From CAYVUI01 sp964454745 (GTDB lineage: Bacteria; Planctomycetota; Phycisphaerae; Sedimentisphaerales; Anaerohalosphaeraceae), in contig CAYVUI010000064.1 of the NCBI GenBank assembly GCA_964454745.1, positions 1 through 26,059 on the forward strand: a DNA stretch of 26,059 nt. Direction: 5' to 3'. Of the stretch, positions 17,042 to 23,950 are shown in pieces (within the stretch, counting starts at the first letter, position 1; each line of letters starts with the position of its first letter). The notes beneath the pieces were generated by a model. It ran no database searches and had not been told where the DNA came from. It was given only the letters and a program-made list of their open reading frames with translations. Made by a program: the position numbers and the translations under genes.

Positions 17042-18541
17042 TTAGTCCGTAATGAAGTACGGAGGGAAACCCCTGCTCTTGTCCCACCAGTCCATCGGTC
17101 CCTGGGCGGGCACCTTCATGAAAATGGGATTGGCATAAACAAAACGCGGCTTTGGCTCAATTCCGAGAACAGGATTGGCGTCGGCCATTTCCAACGCAAT
17201 CGCCTCCACACGGTAGTAACAGTCCTCGGTAACTTCGTCAGCAAGCTGAATCTCAAAGGTCGGCACCATCGGGTCGGCCTGGTAGATCACCTCACCGTTT
17301 TTAATGACATTGACCTCAACGAGAATCGAAGTGGGACTCTCGGAATCGATCGAGATCTCAAGATTCGCAGTTTGCCTGTTTGGACGAAGCGTAACGGTCT
17401 CGCCCATCATCCTGCCGTTAATCTCGAAGAAAATCGACGGGCCGGTCGTAGCAAACAGGTTACCGTTCTTGATCGCTTTCATCAGCGAATAGCGGCTAAA
17501 GCGTTTGCGTTTGATGTACACACCGTTTTTGGCCTCGCCGACATCAGAGTTATCGAAGTGGCTGCTTTTCATGATGGTGTTGGCCGTGTTGTGGGCATCG
17601 CTGTTGGCACAGCCGAAAATGGGATGATCGATCTCGCCGTCGATGTACGCCATCAAAAGCTGGTCCCAGGAGTTGAGGTTTGCAGCGGCAGGCGCCCCCG
17701 CGTCGAGCAGTTCCTGCGGGGTATTGGGCCCGAGCCACTGGGCACCGCCTGAATTTTCGCCAAAGCCCCCGATCATCGAAGTGCCCAGGTAAAGGGCCTG
17801 CTGGAGGGACAACGGAATGGTCGTGCCGGGAACCTGGGGATTCGGCATCTCGACGGGTACATTAAGATACTTGTCGCCATGAACAGCAAAGCTGTTTAAC
17901 AGGAGACCGAGACTCCAGGCTTCTTCAGAGTCAAATCCAGCCATCTGCGCAAAATTGGCCACATCCTTAATATGCGAAAGGTTGATCAGTTCGATATAGT
18001 CGACATTGTAGTCAAGCTGAGTCGTGCCGGTTGGATGTGCGTGGACCGCGATTCCTTTGAAACGGTGAATCCAGTCGGTCCATTGTCGGATGACGCCGGA
18101 ATCGAGCGGCCCGGTACCGAAAGGATTTTCCGGAGATTGCCATACTTCTTCCGGTGCCAGTGCATGCCAGGGCTTGCCAACGAAAGGATTGTATACGTTC
18201 CATGCCAGCACATGGTCACGACAGAGCAGGCCTTCGCTTCCGGTGACCTCGAAAGAAGGAACCAGCAGAATATCCCGATCGGAAAGCTGATGACACTGCA
18301 TGACGATATCGGTCCATTCCACGATATCCACGATCTGCTTTGTGTGGTTGGTGATGATGACGGCACTGAGCCCGCGAGCCTTCGCGACTTCTTTGACATC
18401 TTCAATCGAGCCGCTGCCGTCAGAATGAGTCGTGTGCATATGGCCGTCGAAGTAATGCAGCTCATAGGGCCATTTGGCCTGCGTTACACCTGCCAGGGCA
18501 AGGATAACCATTAATACAGGGAGGATACGAAGTGTTCTCAT
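17042..18541 (-). CDS. Secreted PHP-domain metal-dependent phosphoesterase
   Basis: A 499-residue exported protein. The signal peptide is MRTLRILPVLMVILALAGVT ending at QA-K. The PHP domain follows: HYFDGHMHTTHSDGSGSIED carries the H-x-H metal motif and acidic D-G, then VIITNHTK, VPSFEVTG, AVHAHPTG and NSDAHNT, with metal-binding His/Asp. A beta-rich C-terminal domain begins after TGPSIFFEINGRMMGE, and VYANPIFMKV near the end is the pattern seen in CehA/McbA-like enzymes. It probably hydrolyses phosphate esters outside the cytoplasm; substrate unknown. AAGGA lies 7 nt before the ATG. Its promoter has three 11-bp-spaced TTTCTAA repeats, suggesting control by a PhoB/OmpR-type regulator. A strong terminator follows. 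Confidence 0.88.
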   Translation of the reverse strand: MRTLRILPVLMVILALAGVTQAKWPYELHYFDGHMHTTHSDGSGSIEDVKEVAKARGLSAVIITNHTKQIVDIVEWTDIVMQCHQLSDRDILLVPSFEVTGSEGLLCRDHVLAWNVYNPFVGKPWHALAPEEVWQSPENPFGTGPLDSGVIRQWTDWIHRFKGIAVHAHPTGTTQLDYNVDYIELINLSHIKDVANFAQMAGFDSEEAWSLGLLLNSFAVHGDKYLNVPVEMPNPQVPGTTIPLSLQQALYLGTSMIGGFGENSGGAQWLGPNTPQELLDAGAPAAANLNSWDQLLMAYIDGEIDHPIFGCANSDAHNTANTIMKSSHFDNSDVGEAKNGVYIKRKRFSRYSLMKAIKNGNLFATTGPSIFFEINGRMMGETVTLRPNRQTANLEISIDSESPTSILVEVNVIKNGEVIYQADPMVPTFEIQLADEVTEDCYYRVEAIALEMADANPVLGIEPKPRFVYANPIFMKVPAQGPMDWWDKSRGFPPYFITD

Positions 18542-18610
18542 GTGCGATTCCTTTCAAAAGAGATTCCATTTTCTTGCTGTACACACTACCGACAAAAATG
18601 CACAATATAT

Positions 18611-18632
18611 CCATGTCTGCGCGTAGACATGG
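18611..18632. repeat. Inverted repeat CCATGTCT-N6-AGACATGG in the PHP-gene leader
   Basis: Perfect 8-bp arms (18611-18618, 18625-18632) lie 70-91 bp before the PHP start codon, inside the predicted transcript. It may form a leader hairpin or be a protein operator. Confidence 0.55.
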
Positions 18633-18674
18633 CATCAGTAGTTGGATACAAAAATATTCCATCTCGCAGTGTTG

Positions 18675-18719
18675 ATTATACTCAGTTCAGTTAGAAATTT
18701 GTTAGAAAAATATTAGAAA
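18675..18719 (-). promoter_or_regulatory. PHP-gene promoter with three phased direct repeats
   Basis: On the minus strand TTTCTAATATT, TTTCTAACAAA and TTTCTAACTGA follow each other in exact 11-bp steps (TTAGAAA on plus at 18691, 18702 and 18713). The last 7-mer ends 10 nt before TATAAT (18675-18680). Seven-bp repeats with 4-bp gaps replacing a -35 are the layout of Pho boxes and other PhoB/OmpR-family sites. The regulator itself is not in the window. Confidence 0.6.
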
Positions 18720-18758
18720 TTTATCAACTGCTCATTTGATGCCCCTGAAAAAAATATC

Positions 18759-18794
18759 TTGACATTTCCCATTGAGTTGATATAGTTGTCTATA
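18759..18794 (+). promoter_or_regulatory. Promoter of the GLUG-repeat protein, with a palindrome over the -10
   Basis: TTGACA (18759-18764) and TATAGT (18781-18786) are 16 nt apart. TATAG-TTGT-CTATA (18781-18794) is a perfect short palindrome that contains the -10. The transcript would have a leader of about 150 nt before 18944, ending in AAGGAGGG. Confidence 0.6.
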
Positions 18795-18943
18795 GTGTAT
18801 GGAGAGAGTTTTCATCCAGTCCCGGGGGGAAGGATTTTAAGTCGAAGTATGTGGGTGAGATCCGCTGACAGACAACTCCAGCAAAATGCTAAAAACACAA
18901 GCATATCGCTTATAAACTCAAGATATTTAAGGAGGGCAAGACA

Positions 18944-20473
18944 ATGGCATTAGCAAAAAGTAAACTTGGAACAATTGGGGCATTTACGGCACTTTTCTTT
19001 TGTGCCTGTGCATGGGCTCAGCCCTGGGAAGGATCGGGCAATCCCAGCGATCCGTACCAGATCGACAGCGCAGCGGACCTGGTTTACCTTGGCCAGCACA
19101 GCGAATACTACGGTGATGACTTCATCCTGACGGCCGATATCGATATGACGGGGCAGTCCATCACAGAGGCACTGATCGCACCGGATACCAGCGGCAGCAC
19201 AGGTTTCCAGGGGGATGCGTTTACGGGCAGTTTCGATGGGAATTACCATAAGATTGAGAACCTGGAAATCGATTCACTGGGTGCGACCGGTTCGTATGTC
19301 GGCCTGTTCGGGAGCCTGGGTTCCTACAGCGAAGTGAAAAATCTCGCGATCGAGGGGGCACAAATCACCGTAACCGGCAGCGAATCAAATGCCCTTGGCG
19401 TCCTGGCCGGGGATAATAACGGGACGGTAAGCCAGTGTTACTTCAGCGGCAGCGTTACCGGCGGCAGCGGCGCGTTTAACCTTGGCGGTGTTGTGGGTAT
19501 CAATATGTCCTCCGGTTTTGAGAACTGCTATGCGGATGTGGACGTAATCGCAGGTTCCTCAAGCCAGCGGCTCGGGGGATTTGTGGGATACAATTTCGGG
19601 GGAATTCTCAACTGCCTGGCGATGGGCTCGGTCAGCGGCAGCGGCTCGAATATCAAGGGTTTTGCCGGTTACAATTATTTCGCGCAGATGATCATGTACT
19701 GCTACCACCTGGCCCAGGCCGATGGCGGCGGACCCACAGATTCCTACGCAGCACCGCTGACGCTTATCGAAATGAGTGAAATGACTTCATTTACCGGCTG
19801 GGACTTCTTCGGCGAAGAATTCAATGGCATCGATGAAGCCTGGATGATGAGGAACAGCCACCCCAAACTCGCATGGCAGGTACCTGTAGGAATGCAGGAA
19901 TTGGGGCTACTTGGGCAATACTGGCAAGCCGGCGGATTCACCCAGGACCAGGGGCCATCGCGGGCGGACTGGTTTATCGACAATACCGTGGATATCAACG
20001 ATGCCTGTCAACTGGCCGCAAACTGGCTCATGCCGGTTGTGGCAAAGCAGTATCCGCTGAACCTGCAGGATTCCTTTGAGACCGGTGACTTTACCGCCCT
20101 GCCGTGGGTTCTCTCAGGCTCCGAAAATTGGGTGATTGATACCACGACTGTACAGGATGGAACATATTCCGCCATGTCAGGCCCGATCGGGGACAGCCAG
20201 GGCTGCTCACTCGAACTGACCGTGGATACGACCGGCTATGATCTGATCACGTTTTATTATAAAGTCTCGACTGAAGCGGACTTTGACTTCCTGAACTTTT
20301 ACATCGACGGAAGCCGGAGGATGTGGCACGCCGGTGAAAGCGACTGGATTTACATGACTTTCCCGGTATACGATGAAGTGACCACCTTCCGCTGGACGTA
20401 CAGCAAAGACAGCTCGGGCACAGGCGGACAGGACAAGGTCTGGATCGACAATGTCGTATTTACGAGAGAATAA
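18944..20473 (+). CDS. Secreted GLUG-repeat protein with dockerin-like motif and C-terminal lectin-like domain
   Basis: A 509-residue exported protein. The signal peptide (about 1-25, ends ACAWAQ) is followed by GSGNPSDPYQIDSAADLVYL and then GLUG-type beta repeats: VGLFGSLG, VSQCYFSGSVTGGSGAFNLG, LGGFVGYNFGGILNC and NIKGFAGYN. Such repeats occur in bacterial surface and adhesin-like proteins. About residues 345-365 are VDINDACQLAANWL, like one half of a dockerin or the VDxxDxxxLAxxWL motif common in planctomycete exported proteins. Residues about 375-509 form a beta-rich domain (SFETGDFTALPWVLSGSENW, then WIDNVVF at the end) resembling carbohydrate-binding or MAM-like modules. AAGGAGGG sits ideally before the ATG, predicting strong translation. 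Function is unknown; surface adhesion or glycan binding is a guess. Confidence 0.75.
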   Translation: MALAKSKLGTIGAFTALFFCACAWAQPWEGSGNPSDPYQIDSAADLVYLGQHSEYYGDDFILTADIDMTGQSITEALIAPDTSGSTGFQGDAFTGSFDGNYHKIENLEIDSLGATGSYVGLFGSLGSYSEVKNLAIEGAQITVTGSESNALGVLAGDNNGTVSQCYFSGSVTGGSGAFNLGGVVGINMSSGFENCYADVDVIAGSSSQRLGGFVGYNFGGILNCLAMGSVSGSGSNIKGFAGYNYFAQMIMYCYHLAQADGGGPTDSYAAPLTLIEMSEMTSFTGWDFFGEEFNGIDEAWMMRNSHPKLAWQVPVGMQELGLLGQYWQAGGFTQDQGPSRADWFIDNTVDINDACQLAANWLMPVVAKQYPLNLQDSFETGDFTALPWVLSGSENWVIDTTTVQDGTYSAMSGPIGDSQGCSLELTVDTTGYDLITFYYKVSTEADFDFLNFYIDGSRRMWHAGESDWIYMTFPVYDEVTTFRWTYSKDSSGTGGQDKVWIDNVVFTRE

Positions 20474-20522
20474 TCACGCGAAACTGCATTCGGGTTGAGA
20501 TTTCTCGCCGAATAGGAGAAAA

Positions 20523-20555
20523 AGCCGGACGGGCTGTATCTGTCGCCGTCCGGCT
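20523..20555. terminator. Bidirectional terminator between convergent genes
   Basis: AGCCGGACGG (20523-20532) and CCGTCCGGCT (20546-20555) form a perfect 10-bp stem between the stops at 20473 (plus) and 20594 (minus). On the minus strand a five-T tract follows, so it serves the dockerin-tailed gene best; on the plus strand the tail is CTTGTTG. A near-copy lies at 21838. Confidence 0.85.
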
Positions 20556-20593
20556 CTTGTTGTGCAATTCCTTGGGATACCGCAGCGGGGTAA

Positions 20594-21472
20594 TTACCGA
20601 CCCGGACGGACCCAGAGCCACTCTTCCATGAATTCCGCCATGTCCAGCAGATCCACATACCCGTCATTGTTAAAATCCATCGGGTTCGTGGTCAGCTCTA
20701 CCGTAAAGTAGATCGATGGATAGCAGCCTATATTGGCACTGCCCGACGTGGTAACCCCTGCATAGACGTCCGCTGCGAGAAAAACGCCAATGACATCGCC
20801 CAGATGCGCGGTAAAGGTATGGTTATAATTATGCATATCATTTTCGGTCAGATTCATGAGGTTAGGCAGTGTCCAGATTTCCCGAATGTCAAGAGGGTCA
20901 CCAGGCCAAACCGGCGGAGTCTCGTTGAGTGTAACCGCAATGTGGTCCATGTCCCGACTGCCTCTGACATTCGCATAGGCATTACCCGAAAGGTTGTTAT
21001 AAATGTTCAGATCCATCGTAACCGTTACCTGGTCGCCGATCTGTTCGCCGGGCATGTTGGGATCGATGCTGAAGAAATACCCGTGTGAAGTTGGAGACGT
21101 AATGGTCTCGATCGTCGCGCTTCCATGTACATCCGCCACGGTGGAACTGGTCGAAACGCTGGCACTGGCACCGAGATGGAGATCGACCATGATAATCCCG
21201 GGAGCGTGCTCAAACGCACTGAAGCTTCCGTCCGCACTGCCAAGGGCATTGGAATACCAGGAATCGAGAGTAAGTTCTGACCAGGGATCAATCGAAACAT
21301 ACTCGGCATCCCATTTGTCCACGACGAGGGGACCCTGGACTCCAGTGTCATCACTTAGATAGACTTCTCCTCCGGCATTGAAACCGGACGGGGCCACGGG
21401 GACAACTTCAAACGCCAGAACAGCTTGCGCAAAACAGGACATAGCTATGAATACAACTGCCCACTTTTTCAT
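20594..21472 (-). CDS. Secreted protein with C-terminal half-dockerin motif
   Basis: A 292-residue exported protein with signal peptide MKKWAVVFIAMSCFAQAVLA and a beta-rich body (about 21-260) of no family I recognise. It ends with MDFNNDGYVDLLDMAEFMEE (about 264-283), a calcium-binding half-dockerin (DxNxDGxVDxxD). Such single motifs are very common at the C-terminus of Planctomycetota exported proteins and probably act in surface retention or sorting rather than in a cellulosome; that is inference. AAGGAG lies 7 nt before the ATG. It has a strong promoter 190 nt upstream and a structured leader. Confidence 0.75.
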   Translation of the reverse strand: MKKWAVVFIAMSCFAQAVLAFEVVPVAPSGFNAGGEVYLSDDTGVQGPLVVDKWDAEYVSIDPWSELTLDSWYSNALGSADGSFSAFEHAPGIIMVDLHLGASASVSTSSTVADVHGSATIETITSPTSHGYFFSIDPNMPGEQIGDQVTVTMDLNIYNNLSGNAYANVRGSRDMDHIAVTLNETPPVWPGDPLDIREIWTLPNLMNLTENDMHNYNHTFTAHLGDVIGVFLAADVYAGVTTSGSANIGCYPSIYFTVELTTNPMDFNNDGYVDLLDMAEFMEEWLWVRPGR

Positions 21473-21581
21473 ACCACTTCTCCTTCTTCATATAGTATGC
21501 AATCTGCCCGGATGAACGTCTCACCCACTTAGAGCAGAGTGCTTGTAAACGAACATTGTCTGCTTTTTATTCAATGACACG

Positions 21582-21632
21582 CACTTCAACAAACCACCCG
21601 CAGCCGCGGGCTCGACCATGCAATATGAAGTG
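21582..21632 (-). other. Structured RNA leader of the dockerin-tailed gene
   Basis: CACTTCA (21582-21588) and TGAAGTG (21626-21632) make a 7-bp outer stem around an inner CCCGC-AGCC-GCGGG hairpin (21597-21610). It lies in the predicted 5' untranslated region. I do not recognise a known riboswitch class. Confidence 0.35.
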
Positions 21633-21665
21633 TTGCTGCACTTAAAAACCCAATTAAGAAGCTTG

Positions 21666-21694
21666 ATTATAGCCTAAAAACGCGGAAAAGTCAA
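21666..21694 (-). promoter_or_regulatory. Near-consensus promoter of the dockerin-tailed gene
   Basis: On the minus strand TTGACT (21689-21694) and TATAAT (21666-21671) are 17 nt apart, with GC before the -10. This is the best sigma70 match in the window and gives a leader of about 190 nt. Confidence 0.75.
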
Positions 21695-21837
21695 GCGTAC
21701 CGTCATAAAAAGATATGCCATATCCTGTAAATCAATTTAACTTCCGATAAGAACGGTATTTAGAAAAGAATTAAGCCGTTTCAATTCCCAATACGATACC
21801 GGCGATATCGCGAAATCAGGATTTTTTTCTCATAAAA

Positions 21838-21880
21838 AAGCCGGGCGGGTCGTAAGTGACGCCGTCCGGCTTTTGTTTTT
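21838..21880. terminator. Terminator after the tubulin-like gene, near-copy of the one at 20523
   Basis: The arms AAAAGCCGGGCGG and CCGTCCGGCTTTT pair with one G-T wobble, around a loop reading GTCGTAAGTGACG-like sequence. T-tracts lie on both sides (TTTTGTTTTT on plus; TTTTTT on minus), so it works in both directions. It ends 32 nt after the stop of the minus-strand gene at 21913. Confidence 0.88.
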
Positions 21881-21912
21881 CACTTTCGCTTCAGGCTTGA
21901 GCCTGCCGCGGT

Positions 21913-23586
21913 TTAAATCGGGGTGATAAGCTGCTCGATCCGTTCCGCGGGGAAGTCAAGCCCGCCGATAATCGTGTAGACCCGCAGCGATTCCTTGTTG
22001 TCCTCGTAGAGACCGCGGTGGATGGTCGCATTGCCGGTGATATCAGCCAGGACATCGAACGCGAAGTTGATGTTATCCTGGAGGCCCGGCACATTGGCCA
22101 TCATGTTCTTGCCACCGACGACGATACAGCCGGCCACCTTCGCAGTCGCCAGGTCAAAGCCTTCCGCGAGCAGCGTCTTTTCGAGGTTCTTGCGTACCGC
22201 CTCGGAAATCGCGAAACGGTCCTTGTAATCGGCCACCTTGGTGACACCCATGATGCAGCAGCCGCCCGCACGCAGGATGCTCTGGTAATCCACCGGATCG
22301 AAGGTGATGTACTTACTGGAAAGGGCATTGAGCTTGTTGAAGACATCGAACAGGCTCGAAACCGTATCGTTGATATTCGTCCAGTAGTCCTTGACGGTCA
22401 TACCCGGGTACATCTTGCTGATCTTTTCGTTGTCGATAATGACCAGCGGGCTGAGCAGGCCCTGTTGAGCCAGCGAACCAAGTTCCGTGGCGACCTTGTA
22501 AGCGTTTTCCGCCACCTGCGGCGAAGAGGCCTCACCAATGGTCGGAATGGTCATCATGGCACCCACGGTCTTGCTCGGTTCGGTCTTGCCGATAGAATGG
22601 GCGTAATTCTTAGCGACATCGACCAGGTCAATCGCCGATCCGCCACCGGTTCCGCCGCCGGCCCCGAAGGTCACCATCAAATGGTCCACCTCCGTGCCGA
22701 AGATCTGCCGACAATTGTGCAGGATCTCCTGGCGGGTCTGGATCACAGCCTCGCGTCCGCGGGACATATCCTTGCCGGCGCCCTTTTCGCCAATATCCAT
22801 GAGGTATTTATGGATATCGGGCAGCTCCAGCAATTCGAGGTCATGGCTGGTCGTATTAACTGCCAGCACCTTGCCGTATCCCAGTTCAGCGAAAGATTTG
22901 CAAAGCCGTCCGCCGCACTGACCTGAACCGAGCCATGCGAACTTCGTGGAACCGAAGTATTTATCCGCGGCACCGGATTCAGTAAGTGCCTCCGGCTGGA
23001 ACTGCTCAAGGTCAAGGGTCGGAATTGCGGACTCTACCGCAGCCGAACGCTTTACAGCCTTCTTTTTCGTGGTTTTTTTCTTCTTGGCGGTCTTCTTTTT
23101 CGTAACTTTCTTTTTCACAGCCTTTTTCTTCGTCGCCTTTTTGACGGCCTTTTTCTTCTTGGTCGCTTTCTTTGCCGTTTTTTTCTTTGCGGCCTTCTTC
23201 TTGGCCTTCTTTTTCTTTACCGTCTTCTTTTTGGCAACCTTTTTCTTAGCCTTCTTCTTTTTTGCAGCTTTCTTTCTGGTTACCTTCTTCTTTGCTTTTT
23301 TCTTCTTGGCAGTCTTCTTTTTGACCGCTTTCTTTTTGGCTTTCTTTTTCTTAGCCGTTTTCTTTTTCGCGGTCTTCTTCTTTACCGCTTTTTTCTTTGA
23401 TTTCGCCTTCTTTTTAGCGGTTTTTTTCTTCGCTGTCTTTTTCTTTGCAGCCTTTCTGGAGGCGGTTTTCCTCTTTACGGCCTTCTTTCTCGAAGCCTTC
23501 TTTTTGGCTGTCTTCCTTTTTACGGCCTTCTTCTTTGCTGTTTTTTTCTTTGCGGTTTTCTTTTTTGCGGCTTTCTTCTTTGCCAT
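21913..23586 (-). CDS. Tubulin/FtsZ-superfamily GTPase with a 180-residue histone-H1-like N-terminal tail
   Basis: This 557-residue protein has two parts. Residues 1-180 are almost only Lys, Ala, Thr, Val and Arg in 4-6-residue repeats (AKKKTAKKK, AVKRK), like the DNA-binding tails of H1-like proteins. After an acidic linker (181-212) comes a tubulin/FtsZ GTPase: AWLGSGQCGG (T1), VNTTSHDLELL (T2), GEKGAGKD (T3), TFGAGGGTGGGSAID (T4, signature 310-316), IPTIGEASSP (T5) and TFDPVDYQSIL, which keeps both T7 aspartates (430, 433). It should bind and probably hydrolyse GTP and may polymerise. It is not canonical FtsZ: the T5 and T7 surroundings differ and there is no C-terminal FtsA/ZipA peptide. 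AGGAGG lies 7 nt before the ATG. The upstream neighbour, a c-di-AMP synthase, has a similar short tail. Confidence 0.85.
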   Translation of the reverse strand: MAKKKAAKKKTAKKKTAKKKAVKRKTAKKKASRKKAVKRKTASRKAAKKKTAKKKTAKKKAKSKKKAVKKKTAKKKTAKKKKAKKKAVKKKTAKKKKAKKKVTRKKAAKKKKAKKKVAKKKTVKKKKAKKKAAKKKTAKKATKKKKAVKKATKKKAVKKKVTKKKTAKKKKTTKKKAVKRSAAVESAIPTLDLEQFQPEALTESGAADKYFGSTKFAWLGSGQCGGRLCKSFAELGYGKVLAVNTTSHDLELLELPDIHKYLMDIGEKGAGKDMSRGREAVIQTRQEILHNCRQIFGTEVDHLMVTFGAGGGTGGGSAIDLVDVAKNYAHSIGKTEPSKTVGAMMTIPTIGEASSPQVAENAYKVATELGSLAQQGLLSPLVIIDNEKISKMYPGMTVKDYWTNINDTVSSLFDVFNKLNALSSKYITFDPVDYQSILRAGGCCIMGVTKVADYKDRFAISEAVRKNLEKTLLAEGFDLATAKVAGCIVVGGKNMMANVPGLQDNINFAFDVLADITGNATIHRGLYEDNKESLRVYTIIGGLDFPAERIEQLITPI

Positions 23587-23950
23587 ATTAACGCCTCCTG
23601 CTGGAAAGCAATTTCCAAATTTCCTATTGTTTACAAAAATGGGGCAACGATTCTACCCTGCTTTTTTTTCGGTAATTTCGTCATAATGGATAAATAAATT
23701 TCTGAATATTTAAAAACACAACTTTCGGTGGAAGCGGGACTTGCCAACTTTTGGTCTGATATACTTGTTCTCTTTTCTCTCATGTCCAACCCACCGGCCT
23801 GTTGTGATTATCTGATCCCCGGGCTGCGTTGAGTCCTATAAGTGTGGGTATTATAGCTCTATTAGGACCAAAATGCTACCCTATAATCCCTATTTTCGTT
23901 AAATTTTAACATTTTGAACGTTTAGAGTCCTTAAAATGCAGCTCAACCTC
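23587..23950 (-). promoter_or_regulatory. Intergenic region before the tubulin-like gene: -10 candidate within inverted half-sites
   Basis: No gene is seen in these 364 bases. On the minus strand GCTATAAT (-10 at 23850-23855) has no clear -35. GTCCTA (23833-23838) and TAGGAC (23863-23868) form inverted half-sites centred on that -10. A 13-bp palindrome GTTAAATTTTAAC lies at 23898-23910. A promoter here would give a ~260-nt leader; read-through from the cyclase gene is also possible, since I see no terminator after it. Confidence 0.35.

Noticed and set aside
18795..18943. GLUG-gene leader as a c-di-GMP riboswitch
   Set aside because: The GTGGGTGAGA resembles only a few bases of the GEMM core, and the remaining conserved core and pairing are absent.
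20594..21472. Half-dockerin considered as evidence for a cellulosome
   Set aside because: Only a single half motif is present, no cohesin or glycoside hydrolase is near, and such single motifs are common on planctomycete exported proteins.
23047..23586. Lys-rich repeat region as a separate histone-like gene or a DNA tandem-repeat/CRISPR array
   Set aside because: The frame continues without a stop into the GTPase domain, and the repeats are at amino-acid level with variable codons, with no spacers.
22946..23686. Long plus-strand frame rich in Phe, looking like a hydrophobic membrane protein
   Set aside because: It is the antisense shadow of the Lys-repeat tail (AAG/AAA codons read as CTT/TTT); it lacks a start context and the minus-strand gene has a strong SD.
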